Shown here in pieces: positions 26,332 to 33,338 of a stretch of 64,000 nt of DNA. The stretch is from contig JAXLUJ010000007.1 of the NCBI GenBank assembly GCA_046329575.1, forward strand, positions 62,001 to 126,000, in the 5' to 3' direction. Under the pieces are notes generated by a model. The model searched no databases. It saw only the letters and a list, made by a program, of their open reading frames with translations, and was not told the DNA's origin. Each line of letters begins with the position of its first letter. Position 1 is the first letter of the stretch. The position numbers and the translations under genes were made by a program. The DNA comes from UBA1941 sp046329575 (GTDB lineage Bacteria; Bacteroidota; Bacteroidia; Chitinophagales; LD1).

Positions 26332-27178
26332 TTTCGGTTTCTTCGTCCTCTTTCAATTTCTCTATAATTTCCTTGTTTTCGTGTAGAGCCTCCATTCCTT
26401 TCTCTTTGTATTCAAGATAGGATTTGAGGTTTGTGTATGGTCTTGGGATACCTTTTTCTTTTGAACTTTGTTCGTCAACGAAATACATCCAATAATCATC
26501 AAAAACATCTTCGCCAAGTTTGGAAAAAATACCAGTCCCTTTCATAAGTTCATCAATACTTCTTGTTGAACCTATATTTCTTGTGTTGCCGCTGCCTTTT
26601 GTCGCAGATGCTATTTTATATTTTGGTTGTGCAAAAAATTGAAAATCCTTAATTACAGACTCAATTTTGTCGATTTCTTCTAGTGTGTAAATGTCCTTTT
26701 CATTAGGCTTGTCTGTTACTTGAGAATAAATAACTCCTAAAACTATATGACAAGAATAGTCGTCAAAAGCGTATGAAATACTTTCTCCAACATTTGTTTT
26801 TCTGTTTCTAAAATAACCTTGAAATGTTCCAAGTGTCATACTTTTAATCTTGTTGCCACTGTCTTTTACTGTGCTTTTGATGTCAACAGCAAACTTTTCA
26901 CCGGATTTATTTGAGATAAAAGTTAGGTCAGGGTAGAAGTTTTGCTTAGTCTGATTTTCAAGAACCAAATCATACTTTTTGGCAAAATTCTCAAAGGCAG
27001 GAATTAGAAGTAATTCGATGACTTTTGAAACAACTTTCGTATCAACCGATATAGTATAGATGTTTTTGTATATGTCGATGAAGCCCTTAACAATCCAATC
27101 ACCTTTTTCAGTGGCAATTATCTTGTTGTATTCTGAAACTTCCTTTTGAAGTGCTTGTAAAAATTCGTCTTTGTTCAT
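26318..27178 (-). CDS. EcoRV-family type II restriction endonuclease (C3)
   Basis: A 286-residue protein with the EcoRV catalytic arrangement: FYPDLT with D84, then KFAVDIKST with D99 and K101, matching the P-D...D-x-K spacing of EcoRV (D74, D90, K92). The downstream sequence has the variable DNA-recognition region and a charged C-terminal tail (KEDEETENDDE). It cleaves unmethylated target DNA. It precedes and overlaps the methyltransferase gene in the same cassette; nuclease-first order is less common and implies dependence on translational coupling or a methylase promoter inside the nuclease gene. Confidence 0.85.
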   Translation of the reverse strand: MNKDEFLQALQKEVSEYNKIIATEKGDWIVKGFIDIYKNIYTISVDTKVVSKVIELLLIPAFENFAKKYDLVLENQTKQNFYPDLTFISNKSGEKFAVDIKSTVKDSGNKIKSMTLGTFQGYFRNRKTNVGESISYAFDDYSCHIVLGVIYSQVTDKPNEKDIYTLEEIDKIESVIKDFQFFAQPKYKIASATKGSGNTRNIGSTRSIDELMKGTGIFSKLGEDVFDDYWMYFVDEQSSKEKGIPRPYTNLKSYLEYKEKGMEALHENKEIIEKLKEDEETENDDE

Positions 27179-27248
27179 AGTTCAAATTTAATTAAAATAG
27201 TCAGCCTTTTTTCAGTTCTTTCAAGGAAGCACTGTCTTTTTAGAATTA

Positions 27249-27383
27249 CCGCCAACGTTTTCGGGCTTTGCGTTCGGGCGGGTTTCGGAGCACAAAGGTT
27301 CAATTTATTACTAAAGTTCATTAGATGTACAAAGCTCCAAGTTTGCACGTCAGCCCGCCTGACGCAAAACCCGTGTTAGCGGT
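27249..27383 (-). other. attC-type site 2 (end of cassette C2)
   Basis: A 135-bp palindrome: CGTTTTCGGGCTTTGCGTTC with GACGCAAAACCCG, and GGCGGG with CCCGCC. The minus strand begins TACCGCTAACACGG and ends AAAACGTTGGCGG. The outer end TTAGCGGTAGTATT matches the cassette C2 start TTAGCGGTAATATT at 13 of 14 positions. Nearly the same as site 7. Confidence 0.85.
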
Positions 27384-27387
27384 AGTA

Positions 27388-28212
27388 TTACTTTTTTTCA
27401 ATGACGACGTTTTGAACGAACTGTCTTCCGAAAACTGTCAGCATAACCACTTTACGTTCAAATGCAACAGTTCTTTGCATTAATGTCTCAATTTGCATTT
27501 TAAGTTGGTCAAGTTCTTTATCAGTTTCTAATGGTTCGTATGTATTAGGTGCTGTAATATTCTTCATTGATGGTATTTCCAAAATGCCAAGTCTGCAAAG
27601 GTTGTCAAGGTATGAAGGAACAAGGTCAGGTCGTTGCAAAACAGCTTTCTTGTGTAAATGAGAGTAATTAGCAAAGGCAACAGAATAACCTTGATTACCT
27701 TCTTTAATTTTTGCCTGAATGTCAATTAAAGGATATTGATTTTGTGTTGTGAAACATTGCATTAATAATGCTTCATCACTTGTCAAATTTTTAATTATTT
27801 CAACAAAACCTGGATGTGCTTGATGTATTGTTGCTTTGTCCATTGCTGTCGCTAAAAGGTTTGCATACAATTCTCTCAGGTTACTGTCGTGTCCCGAAAA
27901 TCTTAGTGCTTCAACAGCAGGTCCAGCAACTTGAGGTGGAGGAGTTGTAATATTTTCCTCAGGAACATTTTTTAGTTTTTCTGAAACTCTTGTCGAGATA
28001 AACTCTTCAATTTTTTCATAACCCCAAACTAATGCTTTGATTGGTGCAAGTGCAATATTTACAGTCTTTGTAACAGTCTCTAAAGATTGTCCAATCTGTT
28101 TTGCAGCTGGTTGTAAAGTGTCTTGATAAACAGGAACTGCTTTAACAAGTCCTGTTACAGCGTCTATTGTCGCCTTTACATTTGTTTCTGGTTTGTCGTA
28201 GTCTTGTTCCAT
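27388..28212 (-). CDS. DUF4393 / Abi-alpha family protein (C2)
   Basis: A 274-residue protein that fits DUF4393, a family that includes the Lactococcus abortive-infection protein Abi-alpha. Hallmarks: PIKALVWGYEKIEEFI, VSEKLKNVPEENI, GPAVEALRFSGHDSNLRELY with ANLLATAMD, and HPGFVEIIKNLTSDEA. No signal peptide or membrane helix is evident. Abi proteins stop phage growth by killing or arresting the infected cell. It is the only gene of the second cassette, directly downstream of the toxin cassette. Confidence 0.75.
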   Translation of the reverse strand: MEQDYDKPETNVKATIDAVTGLVKAVPVYQDTLQPAAKQIGQSLETVTKTVNIALAPIKALVWGYEKIEEFISTRVSEKLKNVPEENITTPPPQVAGPAVEALRFSGHDSNLRELYANLLATAMDKATIHQAHPGFVEIIKNLTSDEALLMQCFTTQNQYPLIDIQAKIKEGNQGYSVAFANYSHLHKKAVLQRPDLVPSYLDNLCRLGILEIPSMKNITAPNTYEPLETDKELDQLKMQIETLMQRTVAFERKVVMLTVFGRQFVQNVVIEKK

Positions 28213-28233
28213 TGTCGTGTCGTTTAAATATTA

Positions 28234-28373
28234 CCGCTAACGTTTTTGCGCTTGGCGTTCGTGCGGGATTTCGGAGCACAAAACTGTCAAACCAGCACTA
28301 AAGTTAAATTGAAAAACTGCACTTGAATTTAAGCACTTCACCCCGCATGACGCCAAACGCATGTTAGCAGCGG
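28234..28373 (-). other. attC-type site 1 (end of cassette C1)
   Basis: A 140-bp imperfect palindrome: CGTTTTTGCGCTTGGCGTTC with GACGCCAAACGC, and GTGCGGG with CCCGCA. The minus strand begins CCGCTGCTAACATGCG and ends AAAACGTTAGCGG. The outer end TTAGCAGCGGTTTT matches the cassette C1 start TTAGCAGCGATTTT at 13 of 14 positions. Confidence 0.85.
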
Positions 28374-28411
28374 TTTTTCTTTGTCCACGATGGTTTTCAG
28401 TAGTCATGCTG

Positions 28412-29104
28412 TTAGAAATTTAATTTCATTTGTGATTGGTCGTCAGGTTTATCAATTATTGTTTTTTTTGACCGCCTTGATGTTTGTTTGCTTTCATTGT
28501 CAGATTTTTTCTTTTTCGGCTTTGGTTCTAAGGGTTGAGTAAATCTTTTCTCTGTCAGCTCGGGATATTTTTTGTCTATAAACTTTTTAATTAGTGCAGC
28601 ATGGGATAATGGCTTCTTTGTGTTGTCAATTTCTGAGTTAGTTTCAAAGTCAAGTAAAACTACATCTTGTCGTAACGCAATTTGAGTTAGTTGGTCAACT
28701 TCACTCGTTGTTTTGTTTTGCAACAGCCAAGCGTAACTTGGCAGATAAATTTGTTTTCTCGCTGTCAAGTAGTCAAGCAATTCTGTTCCATTTACTCCTT
28801 TCCTATGTCCGAGGGGTTTTCCGAACTTTCTAGCTGTTCGTTTTATTCCTTTCATATTTTTAACTGCAAATTTAGAAGTGTCAATGTCGGCTTGCTCGAA
28901 AACCTTTAACCCTTGCCAAATTCCTTCTACAGAGTATGAAAATGTGTTAGGTGAAAATGGAACTGGAATGTTTCCGTGAGGATAAAAGGGACTTAACCTA
29001 ACATAAGGTTCAATCCCTTTTGAGGTTACGTCAATTATTTCAGCCTTCGGATAAAGTTTAGCCAAAGTTTTTGCACCTTTTTTCTTGCTCTCAATGAATA
29101 TCAT
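28412..29104 (-). CDS. NADAR-like putative antitoxin of DarT-type system (C1)
   Basis: A 230-residue protein whose core (about 25-150) reads RLSPFYPHGNIPVPF, SVEGIWQGLKVFE, then GHRKGVNGTELLDYLTARK and IYLPSYAWLL. This pattern I associate with NADAR-type ADP-ribosyl hydrolases found next to DarT1 toxins, which remove ADP-ribose from DNA or small molecules. The last 35 residues are a basic tail (KPKKKKSDNESKQ). It is 4 bp downstream of the DarT-like gene, the expected toxin-antitoxin spacing. The family name is from memory; a profile search should confirm. Confidence 0.6.
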   Translation of the reverse strand: MIFIESKKKGAKTLAKLYPKAEIIDVTSKGIEPYVRLSPFYPHGNIPVPFSPNTFSYSVEGIWQGLKVFEQADIDTSKFAVKNMKGIKRTARKFGKPLGHRKGVNGTELLDYLTARKQIYLPSYAWLLQNKTTSEVDQLTQIALRQDVVLLDFETNSEIDNTKKPLSHAALIKKFIDKKYPELTEKRFTQPLEPKPKKKKSDNESKQTSRRSKKTIIDKPDDQSQMKLNF

Positions 29105-29108
29105 CCTA

Positions 29109-30194
29109 TTAAATTAACTCGTTCAAATTTCTAATATATTTAGCTGGGATTTTAGTTGGAATTAGAACTTCTCCTTGAAAGAAAGGTCGGTCAAAATCTG
29201 ATAAGCCAAAATGATTTGGAAGTTTAAATAAATCAAAACGCAATTGCATAAAGTCATGAAGGGATGAGCCAACATTTACATCATTCCTTGTTGCATTCTT
29301 ATCTGCATATTGGGTTCCGTTCCAATAAATAATTTCGGTATCAATTTCTAAAATCACATTATTCCTATTTCTGATTGGCTGAACAAACATCATTGGATGA
29401 CTTCTTGTAAAACTTACTCTCACATAATCCTGCAATCCGTTTCTTGTGTCAAGGTCTCTTGAAAGTTGATTGCCACCTGGAACAGGAATATCGATATTGT
29501 TTGTAACACAATAATGCCATGAATACAATGCACCATGCTTCTTAATCGATTTGAGATTTGCTCTGTCTGTAAAGTGATATAGAGTATGGATTTTATTTGC
29601 TGTTAAAACTGATTTGAAATCTTCCCAGTCAGGCTTAAAATTTTGTGTCCGCTTTTTCTGTTCTTGATACTTTCTTTCTTGCTCCTTTTCTAATTTCGCT
29701 TGGAATTCAGCATAAGCAGAATGTTGATTAAAAACTTCAACAGGCGGTGCGGAAATTCTTGCTGTCTTTTTAGAACCACCTTTTGCATAAAATCCTACTG
29801 GCGATTTTTTAGAAGTTGTCCAGTGGTATGGTGAAATATAAATGAATGCAATCGTTTCTCCTTGATAGTTGAATATCTCGTATTCATCAACCCGTTTATT
29901 GATATTTTCAACTTCGATACTTCCTGTTCTTCGGAAACGAAGAACTTCCCCATTTAAAGTTCTTAAACTGTGTAAGTATTCTTCGTTGTTTGGAATACCA
30001 AAAGTTGGGATTGGATTAGTTTTCTCTAAACCAAATTCACCATAGCCCTGTGGGATTTCGTCAGCTCTACATGCTTGTGGATTACTTCTAATTTCGTTCA
30101 ATAAACCGTCAACCATTTCCTTTGGAAAAATGGTCGTCCAGTCTTCCTTTGGAGGCTCTGGCTTTTTAGATTTGAAAAAGTCGAAGAATCCCAT
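29109..30194 (-). CDS. DarT-like DNA ADP-ribosyltransferase toxin (C1)
   Basis: A 361-residue protein. The C-terminal 160 residues look like DarT: start LYHFTDRANLKSIKKHGALY (206-224), the YVRVSFTRSHPMMF strand, and QGEVLIPTKIP with E342, the position of the catalytic glutamate that precedes LV in DarT. DarT attaches ADP-ribose from NAD to single-stranded DNA and blocks replication. The N-terminal 150 residues are unrecognised; a charged helix follows (155-195). The first residues MGFFDFFKSKK match the start of the preceding gene. It sits between that gene (4 bp) and a NADAR-like partner (4 bp). Confidence 0.7.
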   Translation of the reverse strand: MGFFDFFKSKKPEPPKEDWTTIFPKEMVDGLLNEIRSNPQACRADEIPQGYGEFGLEKTNPIPTFGIPNNEEYLHSLRTLNGEVLRFRRTGSIEVENINKRVDEYEIFNYQGETIAFIYISPYHWTTSKKSPVGFYAKGGSKKTARISAPPVEVFNQHSAYAEFQAKLEKEQERKYQEQKKRTQNFKPDWEDFKSVLTANKIHTLYHFTDRANLKSIKKHGALYSWHYCVTNNIDIPVPGGNQLSRDLDTRNGLQDYVRVSFTRSHPMMFVQPIRNRNNVILEIDTEIIYWNGTQYADKNATRNDVNVGSSLHDFMQLRFDLFKLPNHFGLSDFDRPFFQGEVLIPTKIPAKYIRNLNELI

Positions 30195-30198
30195 GTGG

Positions 30199-30582
30199 TT
30201 ATTTTGGTATTACCCAAGAATCACCTTCACGAACAAGTTCAGACGGGGTCTTTCTAAACATCATGTCAGCAACAATTAAAAAAGCTAGGTAACCATGAAA
30301 CGTTTCAATCTGTTTGTCATTAAAATGCTGTAAGCAATAGCCTGCAAGATGTTGTTTTAGTCTTTCTTTACTAAACTCTTTTGAAATTCTGCTAATCGCA
30401 ACAGATTTGACAGCAATGTTTGCTGCTTCACTTCTACTGATTTTGTTGTTTAGAATGTAAAGCAAAGCATCTGTAACAGCATCCATGTCCTTTTGTCCTT
30501 TCGGGAAGAACTTAGCATGCATCTGAGCAAGCATGTCATTCATTTCATTCTTTTTCGGTTTTAGGAAGTCAAAAAATCCCAT
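30199..30582 (-). CDS. Small helical protein, first gene of cassette C1
   Basis: A 127-residue all-helical protein of unknown family. It begins MGFFDFLKPKKN, nearly the same as the first 11 residues of the DarT-like protein (MGFFDFFKSKK), a short amphipathic segment that could bind a membrane or a common partner. No enzyme motif is seen. Its position as first gene, 4 bp before the toxin, makes it a third component of the module, perhaps a regulator or second inhibitor. Confidence 0.6.
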   Translation of the reverse strand: MGFFDFLKPKKNEMNDMLAQMHAKFFPKGQKDMDAVTDALLYILNNKISRSEAANIAVKSVAISRISKEFSKERLKQHLAGYCLQHFNDKQIETFHGYLAFLIVADMMFRKTPSELVREGDSWVIPK

Positions 30583-30690
30583 TTTTTTGTCATTATTTAG
30601 TTAATTGCTTACTCTTTTCGGTTTTCAGCTTCCCCGTTTTAGTGCAAAATTGTTTGGGTTGCACTGTCCCATAAAATCGCTGCTAACTCC

Positions 30691-30698
30691 CAAATATA
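30691..30698 (-). promoter_or_regulatory. Candidate cassette promoter (Pc) -7 box
   Basis: TATATTTG on the minus strand is a perfect TAnnTTTG box. It points into cassette C1 and ends four bases before the recombination point, so transcripts would start at or just inside the junction. The -33 region is weak (ATGG, 21 bases upstream). By position it corresponds to the Pc promoter of classical integrons. Confidence 0.55.
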
Positions 30699-30776
30699 CG
30701 CAGTATATCCGTTTTACCATTATGTAGTTTATTTTTTCATATTGTTGAAATACAGGCACATATGTTAGCTGCTGGC

Positions 30777-30801
30777 TGGCTTGACGCAATGCGTCAAGCC
30801 A
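30777..30801. repeat. Perfect 12-bp inverted repeat upstream of recombinase
   Basis: TGGCTTGACGCA and TGCGTCAAGCCA separated by one base. It lies 72 bp before the recombinase ATG, in the attI-like region. It has no T-run, so operator, recombinase-binding site or cruciform are more likely than a terminator. Confidence 0.7.
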
Positions 30802-30872
30802 ATTCATAAAAATTACTAATCGGCTTTTTCATTTTCCTCTTTTGCCTTATTTCGAAACCTCACTAAACGCTC

Positions 30873-31931
30873 ATGAAAACACTCACCTTCGAACCAGCCG
30901 TGCTTGATAATAGGGATGTTATCTTTATCCGATTCCCTTATGATAAAGATTTACTAAATCAGGTGAAATCGCTAACTGGAAGGAAATATTCTCCTTCTCA
31001 AAAAGCCTGGTATGTTCCAGATAATTCCTCCTATCGCGAACGTTTTAGGCTGCCGCCCAAACCGCTGCATTTTAACACCATTCATATTAGCCCTCCTAAC
31101 CATGCTGAATTCCTGAAATTTCTTGAAATGCTAAAATTGAAGGGCTATAGCGCGGCTACAATAAAAACCTACTGTAACGAGTTTTTACAATTTCTTAAAA
31201 CACTTCGAAATTACGTTGCTTCCAATTGCAGCCCTGAACAGATCAAGAGATATTTTTTATACTGTATCGAAAAACTTCAATTAAGTGAAGCTACTATTCA
31301 CAGCCGGTATAACGCCATTAAATTTTATTACGAACAAGTATTAAAAACGCAAGCCGTGTTTTTGGATCTACCACGCCCCAAAAAATCAATTACTCTTCCC
31401 AAAGTAATTCATCAAAAGGATATCGCGCATTTGTTTGAAGTAACCACTAATTTAAAACATAATACTATGCTCAAACTTTGTTACGGCATGGGGCTTCGGG
31501 TTTCGGAAATCGTAAATCTGAAAGTTACAGATATAGATAGCAACAATATGACTGTCTTTATTGAAAGAGCAAAAGGTAAAAAGGATCGTTATGTAAACTT
31601 GCCCTCCTCTATATTAAGTCAATTGCGCACCTATTTCAAGGAGTATCGTCCTGAAAAACATCTTTTTGAAGGTCAATATGGAGGGGCGTATAGTAAGCGA
31701 AGCGCACAACAAATTTTTTATACTGCCCTAAGCAAAGCCGGAATTAATAAGGTAACCGGAATTCATGCATTACGCCACAGTTTTGCTACGCATCTTCTTG
31801 AGGCAGGAACCGATATTAATTACATCCAAAAATTGCTGGGTCATAACAATATTAAAACTACGCTTGCTTATACCCATGTTTCTAATGCTTCCTTAAAAAG
31901 AGTACTAAGTCCATTAGACCGATTAGGTTAA
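30873..31931 (+). CDS. Tyrosine recombinase with HARP-like N-terminal module
   Basis: A 352-residue integrase. Catalytic residues are in place: R209 (GLRVSE), K237 (KGKKDR), H298 and R301 (HALRHS), H324 (LLGHNN) and Y333 (LAYTHV). A core-binding SAM-like domain spans about 75-160. Between the lysine and HxxR boxes there is no room for the extra segment that defines IntI integrases, so it is closer to XerC/D-like phage-type enzymes. Residues 14-58 (FIRFPYDKDLLNQVKSL, then YSPSQKAWYVPD) resemble the HARP domain of annealing helicase SMARCAL1, which binds structured DNA. It diverges from the cassettes and is the obvious enzyme to recombine them. Confidence 0.85.
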   Translation: MKTLTFEPAVLDNRDVIFIRFPYDKDLLNQVKSLTGRKYSPSQKAWYVPDNSSYRERFRLPPKPLHFNTIHISPPNHAEFLKFLEMLKLKGYSAATIKTYCNEFLQFLKTLRNYVASNCSPEQIKRYFLYCIEKLQLSEATIHSRYNAIKFYYEQVLKTQAVFLDLPRPKKSITLPKVIHQKDIAHLFEVTTNLKHNTMLKLCYGMGLRVSEIVNLKVTDIDSNNMTVFIERAKGKKDRYVNLPSSILSQLRTYFKEYRPEKHLFEGQYGGAYSKRSAQQIFYTALSKAGINKVTGIHALRHSFATHLLEAGTDINYIQKLLGHNNIKTTLAYTHVSNASLKRVLSPLDRLG

Positions 31932-32342
31932 ACTGTGATGGCAGCACTACGCACCACCCCCAGGCGCCCGCGCGAAGGATGCGGAAGGCGCGAGCTTTAG
32001 CGAGCGGTGCGAAGCGAGGAACGAGCGAGCACGGAAGCGAAGCGTACCCTGTAGCAGCCTGGCCCGAACCCCGCCATTGCCTTGGGTTCCAACATTTCAG
32101 CAGCTAATTGGCGGGGTGAGGGACGCGCCAAAAAAGGTGTAGTGGGTGTGGTGGGTGTGGTAGGTGTAGTAGGTGTGGTGGGTTTGGTGGGTTGGTGTGC
32201 CACTACTTAGGGATTGTGGCTCATGGCTCATAGCTAGCGACTTCTTTTTGTCACGATATTGTCAGAATACGCATTGCTGATGCTTTTCATATGGCAAAAA
32301 GGGCGTGGCTGCTACATTTGCGGCCTCATAAAACAATTATTC
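31932..32342. repeat. Gene-free stretch with GC-rich repeat and minisatellite
   Basis: Bases 31968-32078 contain the GC-rich dispersed block (GCGAGGAACGAGCGAGCACG) also found inverted at 7143-7250 and direct at 51299-51400. Bases 32138-32196 are an imperfect tandem repeat of GGTGTGGTG. A related CCACACCTA/CCACACCCA array lies at 53084-53117. The open frame through the minisatellite (Thr-Thr-Pro repeats) is not considered a gene. Confidence 0.65.
32313..32320 (+). promoter_or_regulatory. Candidate Bacteroidota -7 box
   Basis: TACATTTG fits TAnnTTTG and lies 22 bp before the ATG at 32343. No strong -33 element is visible. Confidence 0.45.
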
Positions 32343-33254
32343 ATGATGAAATCTTTCCTCGCCACGCTCTTTACCATCGCCACTCTTGGCGCCTTCGCGC
32401 AACAACCGCTTAACGGGGGCTTTGAAGCCTGGGCGGACTCTACGCACCCTGATCATTGGAGCACGCTCACACAGGCGTTCCAATCGTTTGGCGTTACCTA
32501 CACCACGCTGGAAAATAAAGACACTAACGATTATACCGAAGGCTCGGCTTCGCTGCGCCTGATGACGGATACTGTTAACGCGGGCGGACCTTCAAAATCG
32601 AGGGTTTCGGGCCGGGTGTGCTATGGCGGAATCAATGCCATGTCGGGCGCTCCGGTTTATACCGGTGTTCCTTACACACTGCGCCCTGATTCCTTTCAGT
32701 TCGACTTCCGCTATATGTTTGGCGCCGGTGGCATGGATTCGGCTTATGCTGAAATTACATTCACCAAATTCCAAAACGATTCTACCAAACTGGTGGGCGT
32801 TACCGCTTTTCTGTTCTCTGATACTTCATACGTAGATTGGTATGGCGTTTCGGAACCTATCAATTGGCTGATTCCGGGGGTTTCGCCTGATACCATGCGC
32901 ATTCGTTTCTTCTCCAGCCTGTCGCAGGTGAAGCGCGTAGGCAGCACGCTGTGGCTGGATGCGGTAAAAGTGATCAAAAACCCAACGGGAATTTCGGAAA
33001 CGGCTGCCGACAATGCGGTGGTTACGTATCCCAACCCGGCTAACGATAAAGTGACGTTTGATGTGGCTGCTGAACTGGCGAATGGTAAAGTGCAGGTAAT
33101 GGACCTGAACGGACGGGTAGTGGCTACTGAAGCGCTCAACGGCCGCAAACAAACGCTTTTGACTAATGAATGGCCTTCGGGACAATACACGTATCGCATT
33201 ATCTCAAAAAATAAAATCACTGAAGTGCGCGGAAAAATTTCGGTACAGAAATAA
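32343..33254 (+). CDS. T9SS-sorted secreted protein, paralogue 1
   Basis: Start at 32343 (MMKSFLATLFTIATLGAFAQ) fits a signal peptide and the promoter upstream; a longer frame from 32259 is discounted. The mature protein opens with NGGFEAWADSTHPDHWST, a carbohydrate-binding-like beta-sandwich pattern, and ends in a type A Por tail (YPNPANDKVTFDVAAELANG onward). It is therefore likely exported across the outer membrane. The following gene is a paralogue with the same architecture. Function unknown, possibly glycan or surface binding. Confidence 0.7.
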   Translation: MMKSFLATLFTIATLGAFAQQPLNGGFEAWADSTHPDHWSTLTQAFQSFGVTYTTLENKDTNDYTEGSASLRLMTDTVNAGGPSKSRVSGRVCYGGINAMSGAPVYTGVPYTLRPDSFQFDFRYMFGAGGMDSAYAEITFTKFQNDSTKLVGVTAFLFSDTSYVDWYGVSEPINWLIPGVSPDTMRIRFFSSLSQVKRVGSTLWLDAVKVIKNPTGISETAADNAVVTYPNPANDKVTFDVAAELANGKVQVMDLNGRVVATEALNGRKQTLLTNEWPSGQYTYRIISKNKITEVRGKISVQK

Positions 33255-33274
33255 TTTGCTTCTACATTCAGAAA

Positions 33275-33310
33275 AGGGCCTGGTCTTGCGATCAGGCCTT
33301 TTTTGTTTTT
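33275..33310 (+). terminator. Intrinsic terminator
   Basis: Stem GGCCTG (33277-33282) with CAGGCC (33293-33298), 10-base loop, flanked by AA and followed by TTTTTTTTGTTTTT. It is 23 bp after the stop of the T9SS protein gene. Confidence 0.75.
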
Positions 33311-33338
33311 GTAAAAATCGTATTGCTACATTCGCAGC

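Larger units (their letters stand above)
30687..30872. other. attI-like region between recombinase and first cassette
   Basis: The junction with cassette C1 reads, on the minus strand, TTTGGGAG/TTAGCAGC at 30687/30686. The region holds a second GCTAAC core in the same orientation at 30765-30770 (minus strand CAGCAGCTAACATATG), a TATATTTG promoter box at 30691-30698, and a perfect hairpin at 30777-30801. Unlike the attC-type sites it has no long palindrome, as expected of an attI. No gene lies here. Confidence 0.6.
15447..31931 (-). mobile_element. Integron-like cassette array with divergent tyrosine recombinase
   Basis: The recombinase (30873-31931, plus strand) diverges from a run of fourteen genes, all on the minus strand. 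These are grouped into cassettes by eight long imperfect palindromes. On the minus strand each palindrome starts with a YAAC core and ends with AACGTT followed by A/G-rich bases, the R''/R' layout of attC sites. Cassette limits, taking cleavage between G and TT: C1 28241-30686, C2 27256-28240, C3 25257-27255, C4 24134-25256, C5 22655-24133, C6 18900-22654, C7 17779-18899, C8 15791-17778, C9 truncated from 15790 leftward. The layout is that of a chromosomal integron; the recombinase is not a canonical IntI. Base composition is more AT-rich than the flanks. Gene content is dominated by defence and toxin-antitoxin families. Confidence 0.85.

Noticed and set aside
15784..28373. The regularly spaced palindromes as a CRISPR array or IS inverted repeats
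   Set aside because: Units are 130-200 bp, spaced by whole genes, differ from one another, and have cassette-specific ends. No cas genes, transposases or target-site duplications are seen.
30873..31931. Calling the recombinase intI
   Set aside because: The catalytic motifs are present but the IntI-specific segment before HxxR is missing, so only a functional analogy is claimed.
31997..32203. Minus-strand frame with Thr-Thr-Pro repeats
   Set aside because: It is the translation of a GGTGTGGTG minisatellite plus a GC-rich dispersed repeat; no start context and not protein-like.
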